From Streptomyces sp. G44 (GTDB lineage Bacteria; Actinomycetota; Actinomycetes; Streptomycetales; Streptomycetaceae), in NCBI RefSeq assembly GCF_016905445.1, contig NZ_JAFEXF010000003.1:92972-156971 (forward strand): DNA of 64,000 bases, written 5' to 3'. This document shows positions 34,944 through 42,705 of the stretch, piece by piece; position 1 is the stretch's first letter; every line of letters begins with the position of its first letter. A program made the position numbers and the translations under genes. The notes under the pieces were generated by a model, which saw only the letters and a list, made by a program, of their open reading frames with translations, did not search any database and was not told the origin of the DNA.

Positions 34944-36929
34944 TCAGCCGATCTGCGTGTTCTTGTTCACGGTCACCTGGTCGATGTCGGAGGTCCGCAC
35001 GGTCACCGCGATCTTCCAGTCGCCCGCCATCGGGATCTGTACCCCGCTCGCCGTCCAGTGTCCGGTGGCGATGTGGCTCGGGGTGACGGGCAGCGGACCC
35101 ACGTCCTTCGACTCGAGGGTGAAGGAGACCTTCACCTCGGGGATGTCGAAGGCGCTGCCGTTGGGCCGCTTCACGTACACGTGCAGGTCGTTGCTGCCGG
35201 TACGGCCCGGGTCCAGTTCGAGGCGCACGGTGCCCTTGCCGTCCTGGCCGCCCGTGTCGAAGGGCACCTTCAGGGAGAGCGGACCCGAGCGCTGCGCCTC
35301 CGCCACGGCGGCGGTGGCCCTGGCGGCCTCCTCCTCCGTGCGGCCCGGTTCGGTGGTCGTCAGGGCCGTCGTGACGGCGAGCAGGACGACGGCGACGCCC
35401 GCCTCCGTGAGCACCGAACGGCGCAGTCCGGAGCGGTGCGGGTCGGCGTCGCGGATGCGCTTCTCACGGGCGGCGGCCATCGCCGCCCGCTGACGCGCGA
35501 GCTGGGCGGAACGCTTGGAGTCCACGGGGCCCTCGGCCTGCTCAGAGGCCCCGCCGTCACCCGCTTCCCCCTCCGGCGCCCCCGTCGCCGTCACCGTCTT
35601 CTTGGCGGTGCGCTGCTCGACCACCACGGCTGCCGCCGCCTCGGGTGCGAGGCCGCCCGCCTCGGAGGCGATCCGGCCGGTCCAGCGCCGCGAGACGGCG
35701 GCGACACCCACCAGGACGACGACCAGGCCGATCTTGACGAGGAGCAGCTGCCCGTACGACGTACCGGTCAGCGCCGACCACGAGCCGACCTGCCGCCACG
35801 ACTGGTAGAGCCCGGTCGCGGCCACTAGGACGACGCTGGTGAACGCCACGCGTGAGAACCGCCGCACGGCCGCCGCCTCCACCGAGGCCGTGCGGAACAG
35901 CGCGACGACCAGCGCCGCGAGCCCGCCGAGCCAGGCGGCGACGGCCAGCAGGTGCAGCACGTCGACGGGCATCGCGATGCCCGCCTGAATGCCGGTCGAG
36001 GCGTGCTCGGCCATCGCCCAGGTCGCCGCGATGCCGATGGCGACGACCGTGCCGCCGATGGCGAGCCCGAAGGTGAGGTCCTTCTTCGCGGCGGCCTCCT
36101 CCGGCCCGTCGCGCCTCACGTACGCCCCGAAGAGCACCGCGATGAACAGCGCGGCGGCGGCGAGCAGCAGCAGCCGGGAGACCAGGGCGGCGCCCGTCTT
36201 GGTGTTGAGCACGTCGCCGAGCGCGCCCATGTCGAAGGCGTCGGCGAGCTTCCCGGAGCCGGTGTAGGGGGCCCGCAGCAGGAGCAGGGCGAGCGTGGCG
36301 CCGGTGAGCGTGACCCAGCCGTACGTCACCAGCCGCTGCACGGGCCGCACCCCGGCGCCACGCGGCCAGCAGCCGAGCACGAAGGCGGCACCGCCGACGA
36401 CCACGGTGAATCCGGCGTAGGAGAGGTAGCGCGCGATGTCGTAGAGCACGCCGACGAGGCCCCCGCCCGCCTCCTGGTCGGGAAGGGTGGCCTTCGTGGC
36501 GGAGGGCGCGCCGATGGAGAACGTGAAGGCGCCGGCGATCGGATGGCTGTCGGCGGACACGACCTGGTAGGCGACTGTGTACGTGCCGTCGGGCAGGCCC
36601 TTGCGGAGCTTCACGCCGTACGTGTTGGCGCCCAGGTCGGTGGTCTTGTCGGTGTCGGCGCGCTTGCCGGCGGGGTCGAGCACCCGCACGGAGCCGTCCG
36701 CCATGGCGACCTTCTCCGAGAAGGTGAGCTTCACCTGCGCGGGGGCCTTCTTGACCACCGCTCCCTGCTTCGGGTCGCTGCCGGTCAGCGCGGCGTGCGC
36801 GGAGGCGGGCGCGGCGCCGGCGAGGAACGCGGCGGTCACGGCGGCGAGCACGAGAAGAAGCCGCCAGAGGCGGGGGGCGACCGCGGCCCGGGGAACGGCC
36901 CTGGAGCGGGGAGCGATGGTCTGCATCAA
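34944..36929 (-). CDS. CopC-CopD fusion copper transport protein (YcnJ-like)
   Basis: A 661-residue membrane protein. A signal peptide ends at A-S-A-HAALTGSDP, leaving the mature N-terminal His that, with the Asp and His of SADSHPIAGAF, forms the CopC Cu(II) site (residues 50-145). A CopD-type domain with about eight hydrophobic segments follows (165-480). The last 150 residues contain a charged cytosolic loop (QLARQRAAMAAAREKRIRDADPHRSGLRR), one more helix and an extracytoplasmic FixH/YtkA-like beta domain (GTVRLELDPGRTGSNDLHVYV). It should take copper across or to the outer face of the membrane. It sits 11 bases after the ecuC gene in the copper cluster. Confidence 0.9.
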   Translation of the reverse strand: MMQTIAPRSRAVPRAAVAPRLWRLLLVLAAVTAAFLAGAAPASAHAALTGSDPKQGAVVKKAPAQVKLTFSEKVAMADGSVRVLDPAGKRADTDKTTDLGANTYGVKLRKGLPDGTYTVAYQVVSADSHPIAGAFTFSIGAPSATKATLPDQEAGGGLVGVLYDIARYLSYAGFTVVVGGAAFVLGCWPRGAGVRPVQRLVTYGWVTLTGATLALLLLRAPYTGSGKLADAFDMGALGDVLNTKTGAALVSRLLLLAAAALFIAVLFGAYVRRDGPEEAAAKKDLTFGLAIGGTVVAIGIAATWAMAEHASTGIQAGIAMPVDVLHLLAVAAWLGGLAALVVALFRTASVEAAAVRRFSRVAFTSVVLVAATGLYQSWRQVGSWSALTGTSYGQLLLVKIGLVVVLVGVAAVSRRWTGRIASEAGGLAPEAAAAVVVEQRTAKKTVTATGAPEGEAGDGGASEQAEGPVDSKRSAQLARQRAAMAAAREKRIRDADPHRSGLRRSVLTEAGVAVVLLAVTTALTTTEPGRTEEEAARATAAVAEAQRSGPLSLKVPFDTGGQDGKGTVRLELDPGRTGSNDLHVYVKRPNGSAFDIPEVKVSFTLESKDVGPLPVTPSHIATGHWTASGVQIPMAGDWKIAVTVRTSDIDQVTVNKNTQIG

Positions 36930-36940
36930 AGGTCCGTCCC

Positions 36941-37582
36941 TCAGTGCGACGCGTGGGAGGCAGGCGCCGTGCGCGGCGCGTTTGGCGACGTGTGCGGGAT
37001 GCGCGGCGCGTCCGACGACGTGTGCGACATGTGCCTCGCGTGCGTCGCGTGCGACATATGGGTGTCGTGCGAGGTCTTCGAGCCGCTGTCGTGCTGCTCG
37101 GGGCGGTACGTCGCCTCCTTGACCGGCACCTCGATCGTGATCGGGTCCGACTTCTGGAAGTGCAGGGTCATGGCGACCTTCTCGCCCCGCTTCGGCTTGC
37201 GCCTGAGCTCTTCGAGCATCAGGTGGTTGCCGCCGCTCGCGAGGACGAGCTCGCCGTCCGCGGGCACGTCGAAGGACTTCTGCTCCTTCATCACGCCGCC
37301 CTTGGTGCTGTGCAGCGTGACGGCGCCCGCGATGTCGCTGGTGGCGGAGGTGAGCCTGTCGGCCGCGCCGCCCTTGTTGGTCAGCCTGAAGAAGCCGGCC
37401 GCCATGTCGTCCATGGTGGGCTCGGGGATGTACGCCCCGCCGACCTCGATCTCCGGCTTCTTCGCGGTCTCGGTGCCGGAGGCGCCCGAGTTGGCGTCGC
37501 AGCCCGCCAGGGTGAGCGCCGTCGCCAGTGCCAGGGCCCCGCCGGCGAGCGCGCGTCGGCGGACGGTGGTGCGGTGGTTCAC
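36941..37582 (-). CDS. PCuAC-type extracytoplasmic copper chaperone (ECuC)
   Basis: A 213-residue lipoprotein. The signal ends in a lipobox (LTLAGC, Cys near residue 28). The PCuAC domain carries the Cu(I) ligand pattern: His of LHSTKGGVM, Met ten residues on, and the H-x-M of GGNHLML. The C-terminal 45 residues form a second His/Met-rich region (HDTHMSHATHARHMSHT and further His) that could bind additional copper. The start GTG 37582 overlaps the sco stop by four bases. In S. lividans the homologue ECuC passes Cu(I) to Sco, which fits the gene order here. Confidence 0.92.
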   Translation of the reverse strand: MNHRTTVRRRALAGGALALATALTLAGCDANSGASGTETAKKPEIEVGGAYIPEPTMDDMAAGFFRLTNKGGAADRLTSATSDIAGAVTLHSTKGGVMKEQKSFDVPADGELVLASGGNHLMLEELRRKPKRGEKVAMTLHFQKSDPITIEVPVKEATYRPEQHDSGSKTSHDTHMSHATHARHMSHTSSDAPRIPHTSPNAPRTAPASHASH

Positions 37583-38298
37583 GGGGTCTCTCCCTTGATG
37601 AGCTCGGGGAGGTCCTTGGTGTAGTCGTCGACGGTGGCCGACTCGCCGTACAGGACGTACCCGGCGTCGGTCTTCGGCGAGAAGGCGATGACCTGCTTGC
37701 CGTGCACTGAGGTGATCTTGCCGTTCTTCTCCTTCTTGGACGGCAGGATGCTGATGCCGAGCTGGCGGGCCCCGGCCTGGATGGTCGCGAAGTCGCCGGT
37801 CAGGCCGGTGAAGTCGGCGTCCACGCCCTTGAGCCACTTGCCGAGTTCGGCGGGGGTGTCGCGCTTGGGGTCGGTGGTGACGAAGACGACCTTCAGCTTC
37901 TCCCGGTCGGGCTTCGGCAGGGCCTTCTTGGCGACCGCGATGTTGTTCATCGTCAGGGGGCAGACGTCGGGGCAGTGCGTGTAGCCGAAGTAGATCAGCG
38001 TCGGCCGGCCCTTCGTCTCCTCGCGCAGGTCGTACTTCTTGCCCCGGGTGTCGGTCAGGACGAGGTCCGGCTTCTCGAACGGCTTGTCCAGAACCGTCGC
38101 CGCCTTGCCCGAGTCGCTCTCCATGGAGACGTCGGCGACCGGGTCCTTGGTGTCGTCACCGCCGCCACAGGCGGTCAGGGTGAGTGCGGCCGCGGCCAGC
38201 AGGGCAGCGGCCGCGAGCTTCTTCCTGGAGCTCTTGGTGCTCTTGGTGCTCTTGGTGCACTCGGTGCTCTCGGTGCTCTTCGTGCTCTTCGTGCGCAT
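37579..38298 (-). CDS. sco: Sco1/SenC copper metallochaperone lipoprotein
   Basis: A 239-residue thioredoxin-fold chaperone. The copper site is C-P-D-V-C-P (in YFGYTHCPDVCPLTMNN) with a distal His in VHGKQV. A lipobox (LTLTAC) follows an unusual N-terminus in which K-S-T is repeated (MRTKSTKSTESTECTKSTK). Sco proteins load Cu(I) into the CuA centre of cytochrome oxidase and, in S. lividans, into GlxA. The N-terminal repeat is encoded by 9-bp AAGAGCACC-type units and pushes the real signal peptide about 28 residues inward. The later Met candidates are absent, so the repeat seems genuinely translated. A 17-bp hairpin upstream separates it from ycnI. Confidence 0.92.
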   Translation of the reverse strand: MRTKSTKSTESTECTKSTKSTKSSRKKLAAAALLAAAALTLTACGGGDDTKDPVADVSMESDSGKAATVLDKPFEKPDLVLTDTRGKKYDLREETKGRPTLIYFGYTHCPDVCPLTMNNIAVAKKALPKPDREKLKVVFVTTDPKRDTPAELGKWLKGVDADFTGLTGDFATIQAGARQLGISILPSKKEKNGKITSVHGKQVIAFSPKTDAGYVLYGESATVDDYTKDLPELIKGETP

Positions 38299-38325
38299 AC
38301 GGAAATGTCCCAGATGTGAGGGGCC

Positions 38326-38366
38326 GGGATGCGCCGGGGCGGACGTTCGCCGCCCCGGCGCATCCC
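38326..38366. terminator. 17-bp perfect hairpin between ycnI and sco
   Basis: GGGATGCGCCGGGGCGG (38326-38342) and CCGCCCCGGCGCATCCC (38350-38366) pair without mismatch around ACGTTCG. It lies in the 90-bp gap, so ycnI transcription probably stops here and sco has its own promoter, or read-through is attenuated. Confidence 0.85.
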
Positions 38367-38388
38367 GAAGGATGACTGGCCCGGCGGG

Positions 38389-39126
38389 TCAGCCGGTGGC
38401 GCCGCGGCGCCTGCCGAGGACGCCGAACGCGACGCCCGCGGCACCCACGACGATGCCGACGACGCCGAGGACGCGGGCCAGGGTGTCGCTGCTGTCGGAG
38501 GAGTCAGAGGCGGCGCTCTCGGACTTCGCGTCCGACGCGGCATCGGACTTCGTGTCGTCCGAAGCGGCGCCTCCGCCATGGTGGTCGTCGGACGCGGCGG
38601 TCAGCTGGAGGGTGGGCGCCGGGTGCTCCGGCTCCTCCTTGCCCTTCTGCTGCGGCTCGATCCAGCGGACGACTTCCTTGTTGTCGTACGTCTGGACGGC
38701 CTTGAACACGAGTTCGTCGGCGTCCTCGGGCAGCTGGCCCATGGAGACCGGGAACTTCTGGAAGGTGCCGGGCCGGATGCCCTTGCCGTCGGCGGTCCAG
38801 GTGACCTTGGTGACGGCCTCGTCGATCTTCTTGCCGTGGATCTCCAGCGGCTTGTCGAGCTTGCTCTTGGTGACCTTCGCGGTCCAGCCCGGGACGGGCT
38901 CCGTCATCACGGAGGCGAGCGGGTGGTCGCCGGGGAAGGAGACCTCCAGCTTGTTGGTCGAGGCGTCGTCCATCTCGTTCGGCACCTTGAAGTTGACGGT
39001 CGCGTAGCCGCCCTTGGCGGCCTCACCCTCCGGCGAGACGCTGACGTGCGCGAACGCGGGCGCGCCGAGCACGAGGACGGCGGAGGCGGCGACGGTACCG
39101 ACGGCGGCGATGCGGGACATCTTCAT
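38389..39126 (-). CDS. ycnI: YcnI-family (DUF1775) copper-binding protein
   Basis: A 245-residue exported and membrane-anchored protein. The signal peptide ends A-F-A before HVSVSPEGEA, so the mature N-terminus is a His that in YcnI homologues, with a Glu and a Trp, binds Cu(II). The DUF1775 beta domain follows (about 25-175, including VPGWTAKV and the WTADGKGIRPG stretch). An Asp/Ser/Ala-rich linker (with DDHHGGG) leads to one C-terminal membrane helix (VLGVVGIVVGAAGVAFGVLG) and an Arg-rich end. It fits the copper cluster but is probably transcribed separately, given the downstream hairpin. ATG 39126 was chosen as the start of the signal peptide; ATG 39120 is also possible. Confidence 0.9.
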   Translation of the reverse strand: MKMSRIAAVGTVAASAVLVLGAPAFAHVSVSPEGEAAKGGYATVNFKVPNEMDDASTNKLEVSFPGDHPLASVMTEPVPGWTAKVTKSKLDKPLEIHGKKIDEAVTKVTWTADGKGIRPGTFQKFPVSMGQLPEDADELVFKAVQTYDNKEVVRWIEPQQKGKEEPEHPAPTLQLTAASDDHHGGGAASDDTKSDAASDAKSESAASDSSDSSDTLARVLGVVGIVVGAAGVAFGVLGRRRGATG

Positions 39127-39180
39127 CAGGGAAACACTCCACTTTTCGGCGGGTGTGACGAGCACACGAGTACACGCGCG

Positions 39181-39238
39181 TACGCGAGAACGCGGTACGC
39201 GAGAACGCGGTACGCAAGGTGCGGTACGCACGGTGCGG
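39181..39238. repeat. Short tandem repeat upstream of ycnI
   Basis: TACGCGAGAACGCGG occurs twice head to tail (39181-39195, 39196-39210), followed by two 14-bp relatives (TACGCAAGGTGCGG, TACGCACGGTGCGG). It lies 55 bp upstream of the ycnI start. Confidence 0.75.
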
Positions 39239-39341
39239 TGCTCAGCACTCAGTACGAGGGGGATGCGCGCGGCTCAGGTGGCGGGCACGCGCGCGTGCGT
39301 GCCGGGCGACCCCTCCGTACCGCTGAGTGGAGTACGTCGCG

Positions 39342-40196
39342 TCAGGCAGCGAGTTCGATGTCGCGGGCACCGGCCGGCGGGCCGCGCCGGATCACCGCGT
39401 CCTCCAGCGTGACCATGCGCGGCCTCGACGGCACGAGCGGCACGGCACGCGGAGCCTGCGGCCCCTTCGCCCCGGGGACGCCGGGCAGACCGGCCAACAG
39501 GGCGCGTACGAGGGTCAGGGCCGAGCGCAAGGACCGTACGAGCGCCGCTTCCGCGACCCCGTGCGCCCCGTGCGCGAGCCGGACCAGCCGCAGCAGGGCC
39601 AGATCGCCCCGGCGCAGCAGCCAGCCCGCGGCGACGGCCGCGAGGATGTGGGCGACCAGCATCGGCAGCGAGGGCATGAGCGCCGTGGCGCCCATCGAGC
39701 CCGCCGAGTGCGCGGCGCCGGCCGAACCGGACATGTCCGCGACGCCGTGGTGATGCCCGGCCGCGCGGTTCGAGCCCCCGCCGGGTGTGAGCCCGGCCGT
39801 GGTCAGGATCCGATGGGCCTGGGCGGGAGTGATCGTCGCCGCGCCCGCCCCGCAGACCAGGCGCGCGGCCCGCGCCACGAGGGCGGCGTCACCGCTCACC
39901 GGAGCGGCGGCGGCCATGCCGTGCTGGCCGAGGCCGAACAGGGTGTGCAGCCCGAGCTGGCCCACCGCGAGGAGCGCGGCGATGCCGGGCAGCGAACGGG
40001 CCCGCCCGGCGAGCGGCAGCGCGACCGCCAGGACGGCGAGGAAGCCCGCGCCGAGCGTCCACAGCGGGACGGCGGCACAGGAGGCGAGCACATGGCCCCC
40101 GGCGGACAGCACGACACAGACCGCGGCGAACATCGCGGCCCTGAGGAGCCGGAGATCGACGCCGTCACGCGGCTGGCGCTGGTGGGAGGCGTTCAT
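39342..40196 (-). CDS. Membrane protein of the copper cluster
   Basis: A 284-residue protein with about four to five hydrophobic segments (for example AAMFAAVCVVLSAGGHVLA, LWTLGAGFLAVLAVALPLA and LPMLVAHILAAVAAGWLL). Between the third and fourth lies a loop rich in His and Met (NRAAGHHHGVADMSGSAGAAHSAGSM), compatible with metal binding. The family is not one I can name; similar integral membrane proteins accompany ycnI and copC genes in actinobacteria. It has the same orientation as the copper genes, 215 bp upstream of ycnI. ATG 40196 gives a normal membrane-protein N-terminus. A role in copper handling is inferred only from context and His content. Confidence 0.7.
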   Translation of the reverse strand: MNASHQRQPRDGVDLRLLRAAMFAAVCVVLSAGGHVLASCAAVPLWTLGAGFLAVLAVALPLAGRARSLPGIAALLAVGQLGLHTLFGLGQHGMAAAAPVSGDAALVARAARLVCGAGAATITPAQAHRILTTAGLTPGGGSNRAAGHHHGVADMSGSAGAAHSAGSMGATALMPSLPMLVAHILAAVAAGWLLRRGDLALLRLVRLAHGAHGVAEAALVRSLRSALTLVRALLAGLPGVPGAKGPQAPRAVPLVPSRPRMVTLEDAVIRRGPPAGARDIELAA

Positions 40197-40583
40197 GGCG
40201 GGGCCATCATCGCACTGGGCCCACCCGGTGCGTACGGCAGGTCCGGAAGGTCCTGTTCCGGACGATGAGCACGGATGAGCACGGATGAGCACGGATGGCG
40301 CGCATGAAACACGCATCAGCCCGCATCGGCACGCGCCAGCCCGCATCGGCACGCGCCAGCCCGCCTCGGCACGCATCAGCCCGGCTGTGCCTGGCTCATA
40401 CCCGCCCGCGCCTGGCCGGTACGTGCGAGCGCGTCCTGCATGAGCCGCGCGAACACGTCCTACACGAGCCGCGCAAGCCGCGCAGTCCGCCGTATGGGCG
40501 GCATCACGCCGCCCGGGCGCTTATCCACGCGCCCGCGCGGCAATACGTATCGGTATGTCGAGCCGCAGCCAGGAGGCTGGAGC
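40197..40583. repeat. Divergent spacer with two short tandem repeats
   Basis: No gene is supported. GATGAGCACG repeats three times from 40264. A 20-bp unit, CCGCATCGGCACGCGCCAGC, repeats at 40321-40340, 40341-40360 and, altered, 40361-40380. Below lies a mixed GC region with AGCCGCGCRA-like repeats near 40440-40480. AGGAGG at 40571 serves the next gene. Confidence 0.7.
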
Positions 40584-41051
40584 ATGAGCATCTGGTGGTC
40601 TCTCCATTTGCGGCGCGAAGCTGCGAGCGTTCCGCTCGCCCGCCGCCTGCTGATCGGCACGATGGAGACGGCGGGTGTGGATCCCGACGTCTCCTTCGAC
40701 CTGTCGCTCGCCCTCAGCGAAGCCTGTGCCAACGCCGTCGAGCACGGCGGTGCGAACGCCGTAGGCGGGGCGGCCGGAACGGGCGCGTACTGCGTCACGG
40801 CCTACCTGGACGGCGAGAAGTGCCGCATCGAGGTCGCCGACTCGGGCCCCGGCTTCCCCGGAGCCTCGCGCGGCTGTCCGGCGACCCGCCCGGCCGCCGC
40901 GGAGACGGACGAGCACGGCCGGGGTCTCTGCCTCATCCGGGAGCTCGCCGACCACGTCCACCTCGGCAACAAGCCGGGCAAGGGCGGCGCGGTGATCAGC
41001 TTCGACAAGATGCTCAAGTGGCGCGAGGGCGCACCCCTCATGACGGCCTGA
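40584..41051 (+). CDS. RsbW-like ATP-binding regulatory protein
   Basis: A 155-residue single-domain GHKL ATPase of the anti-sigma/serine-kinase type. The N box is LALSEACANAVEHG, the G1 box is VADSGPGF and the G2 box is EHGRGLCLIRELAD. There are no membrane segments or sensor domains. Such proteins in Streptomyces act as anti-sigma factors or partner-switching kinases, usually antagonised by an STAS protein and a PP2C phosphatase. A SpoIIE-type phosphatase gene lies 1.7 kb away (42706-44115), but no STAS gene or sigma gene is adjacent. ATG 40584 has AGGAGG upstream. Confidence 0.85.
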   Translation: MSIWWSLHLRREAASVPLARRLLIGTMETAGVDPDVSFDLSLALSEACANAVEHGGANAVGGAAGTGAYCVTAYLDGEKCRIEVADSGPGFPGASRGCPATRPAAAETDEHGRGLCLIRELADHVHLGNKPGKGGAVISFDKMLKWREGAPLMTA

Positions 41052-41126
41052 CGCCCCTTCCGAAGCAGGCGTCAGACCGACCCCGACGGGAGGGCCGGGC
41101 CCCCCGGAGGGAGGCGTCGCCCCGGC

Positions 41127-42605
41127 TCAGCCCTTGAGCCGCGCCATCCACGCCTCGACCTCGTCCGAACGCCGCGGCAGCGCGTCCGAGAGATTCCGGT
41201 TGCCGTCCTCCGTCACGAGGATGTCGTCCTCGATCCGGACGCCGATGCCGCGGTACTCCTCCGGCACGGTCAGGTCGTCCGCCTGGAAGTACAGGCCGGG
41301 CTCGACGGTCAGGCACATGCCGGGCTCCAGCGTGCCGTCGACGTAGGACTCACGGCGCGCGGCGGCGCAGTCGTGGACGTCCATGCCGAGCATGTGGCCC
41401 GTGCCGTGCAGCGTCCAGCGGCGCTGGAGGCCCAGCTCCAGGACGCGCTCGACGGGGCCCTCGACGAGGCCCCACTCCACCAGCTTCTCGGCGAGCACGC
41501 GCTGCGAGGCGTCGTGGAAGTCGCGGTACTTGGCGCCCGGCTTCACGGCCGCGATGCCGGCCTCCTGGGCCTCGTACACGGCGTCGTAGATCTTCTTCTG
41601 GAGCTCGTTGAAGCGGCCGTTGATCGGCAGTGTGCGGGTGATGTCCGCGGTGTAGTACGTGTGCGTCTCCACACCGGCGTCGAGCAGCAGCAGCTCCCCG
41701 GAGCGCACGGCTCCGTCGTTGCGCACCCAGTGCAGCGTGGTGGCGTGCGGGCCGGCGGCGCAGATGGAGCCGTAGCCGATGTCGTTGCCCTCGACGCGGG
41801 CGCGCAGGAAGAACGTGCCCTCGATGTAGCGCTCGCTCGTCGCCTCGGCCTTGTCGAGGATCCTCACGACGTCCTCGAAGCCGCGCGCGGTCGAGTCGCA
41901 GGCCTTCTGGAGCTCGCCGATCTCGAACTCGTCCTTGACCAGCCGGGCCTCGGAGAGGAAGACGCGCAGCTCTTCGTCGCGCTCGGCGGTGACCTTGTCG
42001 GTCAGCGCGGCCTCGATGCCGGCGTCGTACCCGCGTACGACCCGGACGGGACCGGTCGCCTCGCGCAGCGCCTCGGACAGCTCGCGCACGTCGGAGGCGG
42101 GGATCCCGTACAGCTTCTCGGCCTCGGTCAGGGAGTGGCGGCGGCCCACCCACAGCTCGCCCTGGCCGTCCAGCCAGAACTCGCCGTTCTCGCGGTCGGA
42201 GCGCGGCAGGAGGTAGATGGTCGCGTCGTGGCCGCTCGCGGTCGGCTCCATGACCAGGACGCCGTCCTCGGTCTGGTTGCCGGTGAGGTACGCGTATTCG
42301 ACGGAGGCGCGGAAGGCGTACTCGGTGTCGTTCGAGCGGGTCTTGAGGTTGCCCGCGGGGATCACCAGGCGCTCGCCCGGGAAGCGCGCGGAGAGCGCGG
42401 CGCGGCGGGCCGCGGTGTTCTCCGCCTGCGGGATCGGCCGGAGGTCGTGCAGCTCGGTGTCGGCCCAGCCGGACTTCATGTTCTCGGCGAGCTCGTCGGA
42501 CACGCCGGGGTACAGGCCGTTCTTCCGCTGCTTGATCGGCTCCTCTTCGGTCTCCTCCGGGATCACCGGGGTCTCCGGGGCTTCCGGGTTGAGAGCGTCC
42601 GACAC
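41127..42605 (-). CDS. pepP: Xaa-Pro aminopeptidase
   Basis: A 492-residue M24B peptidase that removes N-terminal residues before proline. An N-terminal creatinase-like domain (about 60-220) precedes the pita-bread catalytic domain. The latter shows the Asp pair in LLLDAGVETHTYYTADITRTLP, the His in LHGTGHMLGMDVHD, and the Glu residues in LTVEPGLYF and RIEDDILVTEDG. The metal ligands are therefore complete. GTG 42605 was chosen since AGGAGGC lies nine bases upstream. The first 35 residues are Glu/Pro-rich (EETEEEP). It is probably monocistronic and cytoplasmic. Confidence 0.95.
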   Translation of the reverse strand: MSDALNPEAPETPVIPEETEEEPIKQRKNGLYPGVSDELAENMKSGWADTELHDLRPIPQAENTAARRAALSARFPGERLVIPAGNLKTRSNDTEYAFRASVEYAYLTGNQTEDGVLVMEPTASGHDATIYLLPRSDRENGEFWLDGQGELWVGRRHSLTEAEKLYGIPASDVRELSEALREATGPVRVVRGYDAGIEAALTDKVTAERDEELRVFLSEARLVKDEFEIGELQKACDSTARGFEDVVRILDKAEATSERYIEGTFFLRARVEGNDIGYGSICAAGPHATTLHWVRNDGAVRSGELLLLDAGVETHTYYTADITRTLPINGRFNELQKKIYDAVYEAQEAGIAAVKPGAKYRDFHDASQRVLAEKLVEWGLVEGPVERVLELGLQRRWTLHGTGHMLGMDVHDCAAARRESYVDGTLEPGMCLTVEPGLYFQADDLTVPEEYRGIGVRIEDDILVTEDGNRNLSDALPRRSDEVEAWMARLKG

Positions 42606-42705
42606 GGTCTGCCTCCTAGGTACGACACTGGGCCACCCTCCATCGTACGGGCGTACGGAAGGGGGCACAGGGCCGTTGGGCCTCTTACCGCGCGTGGCCG
42701 TGGCC

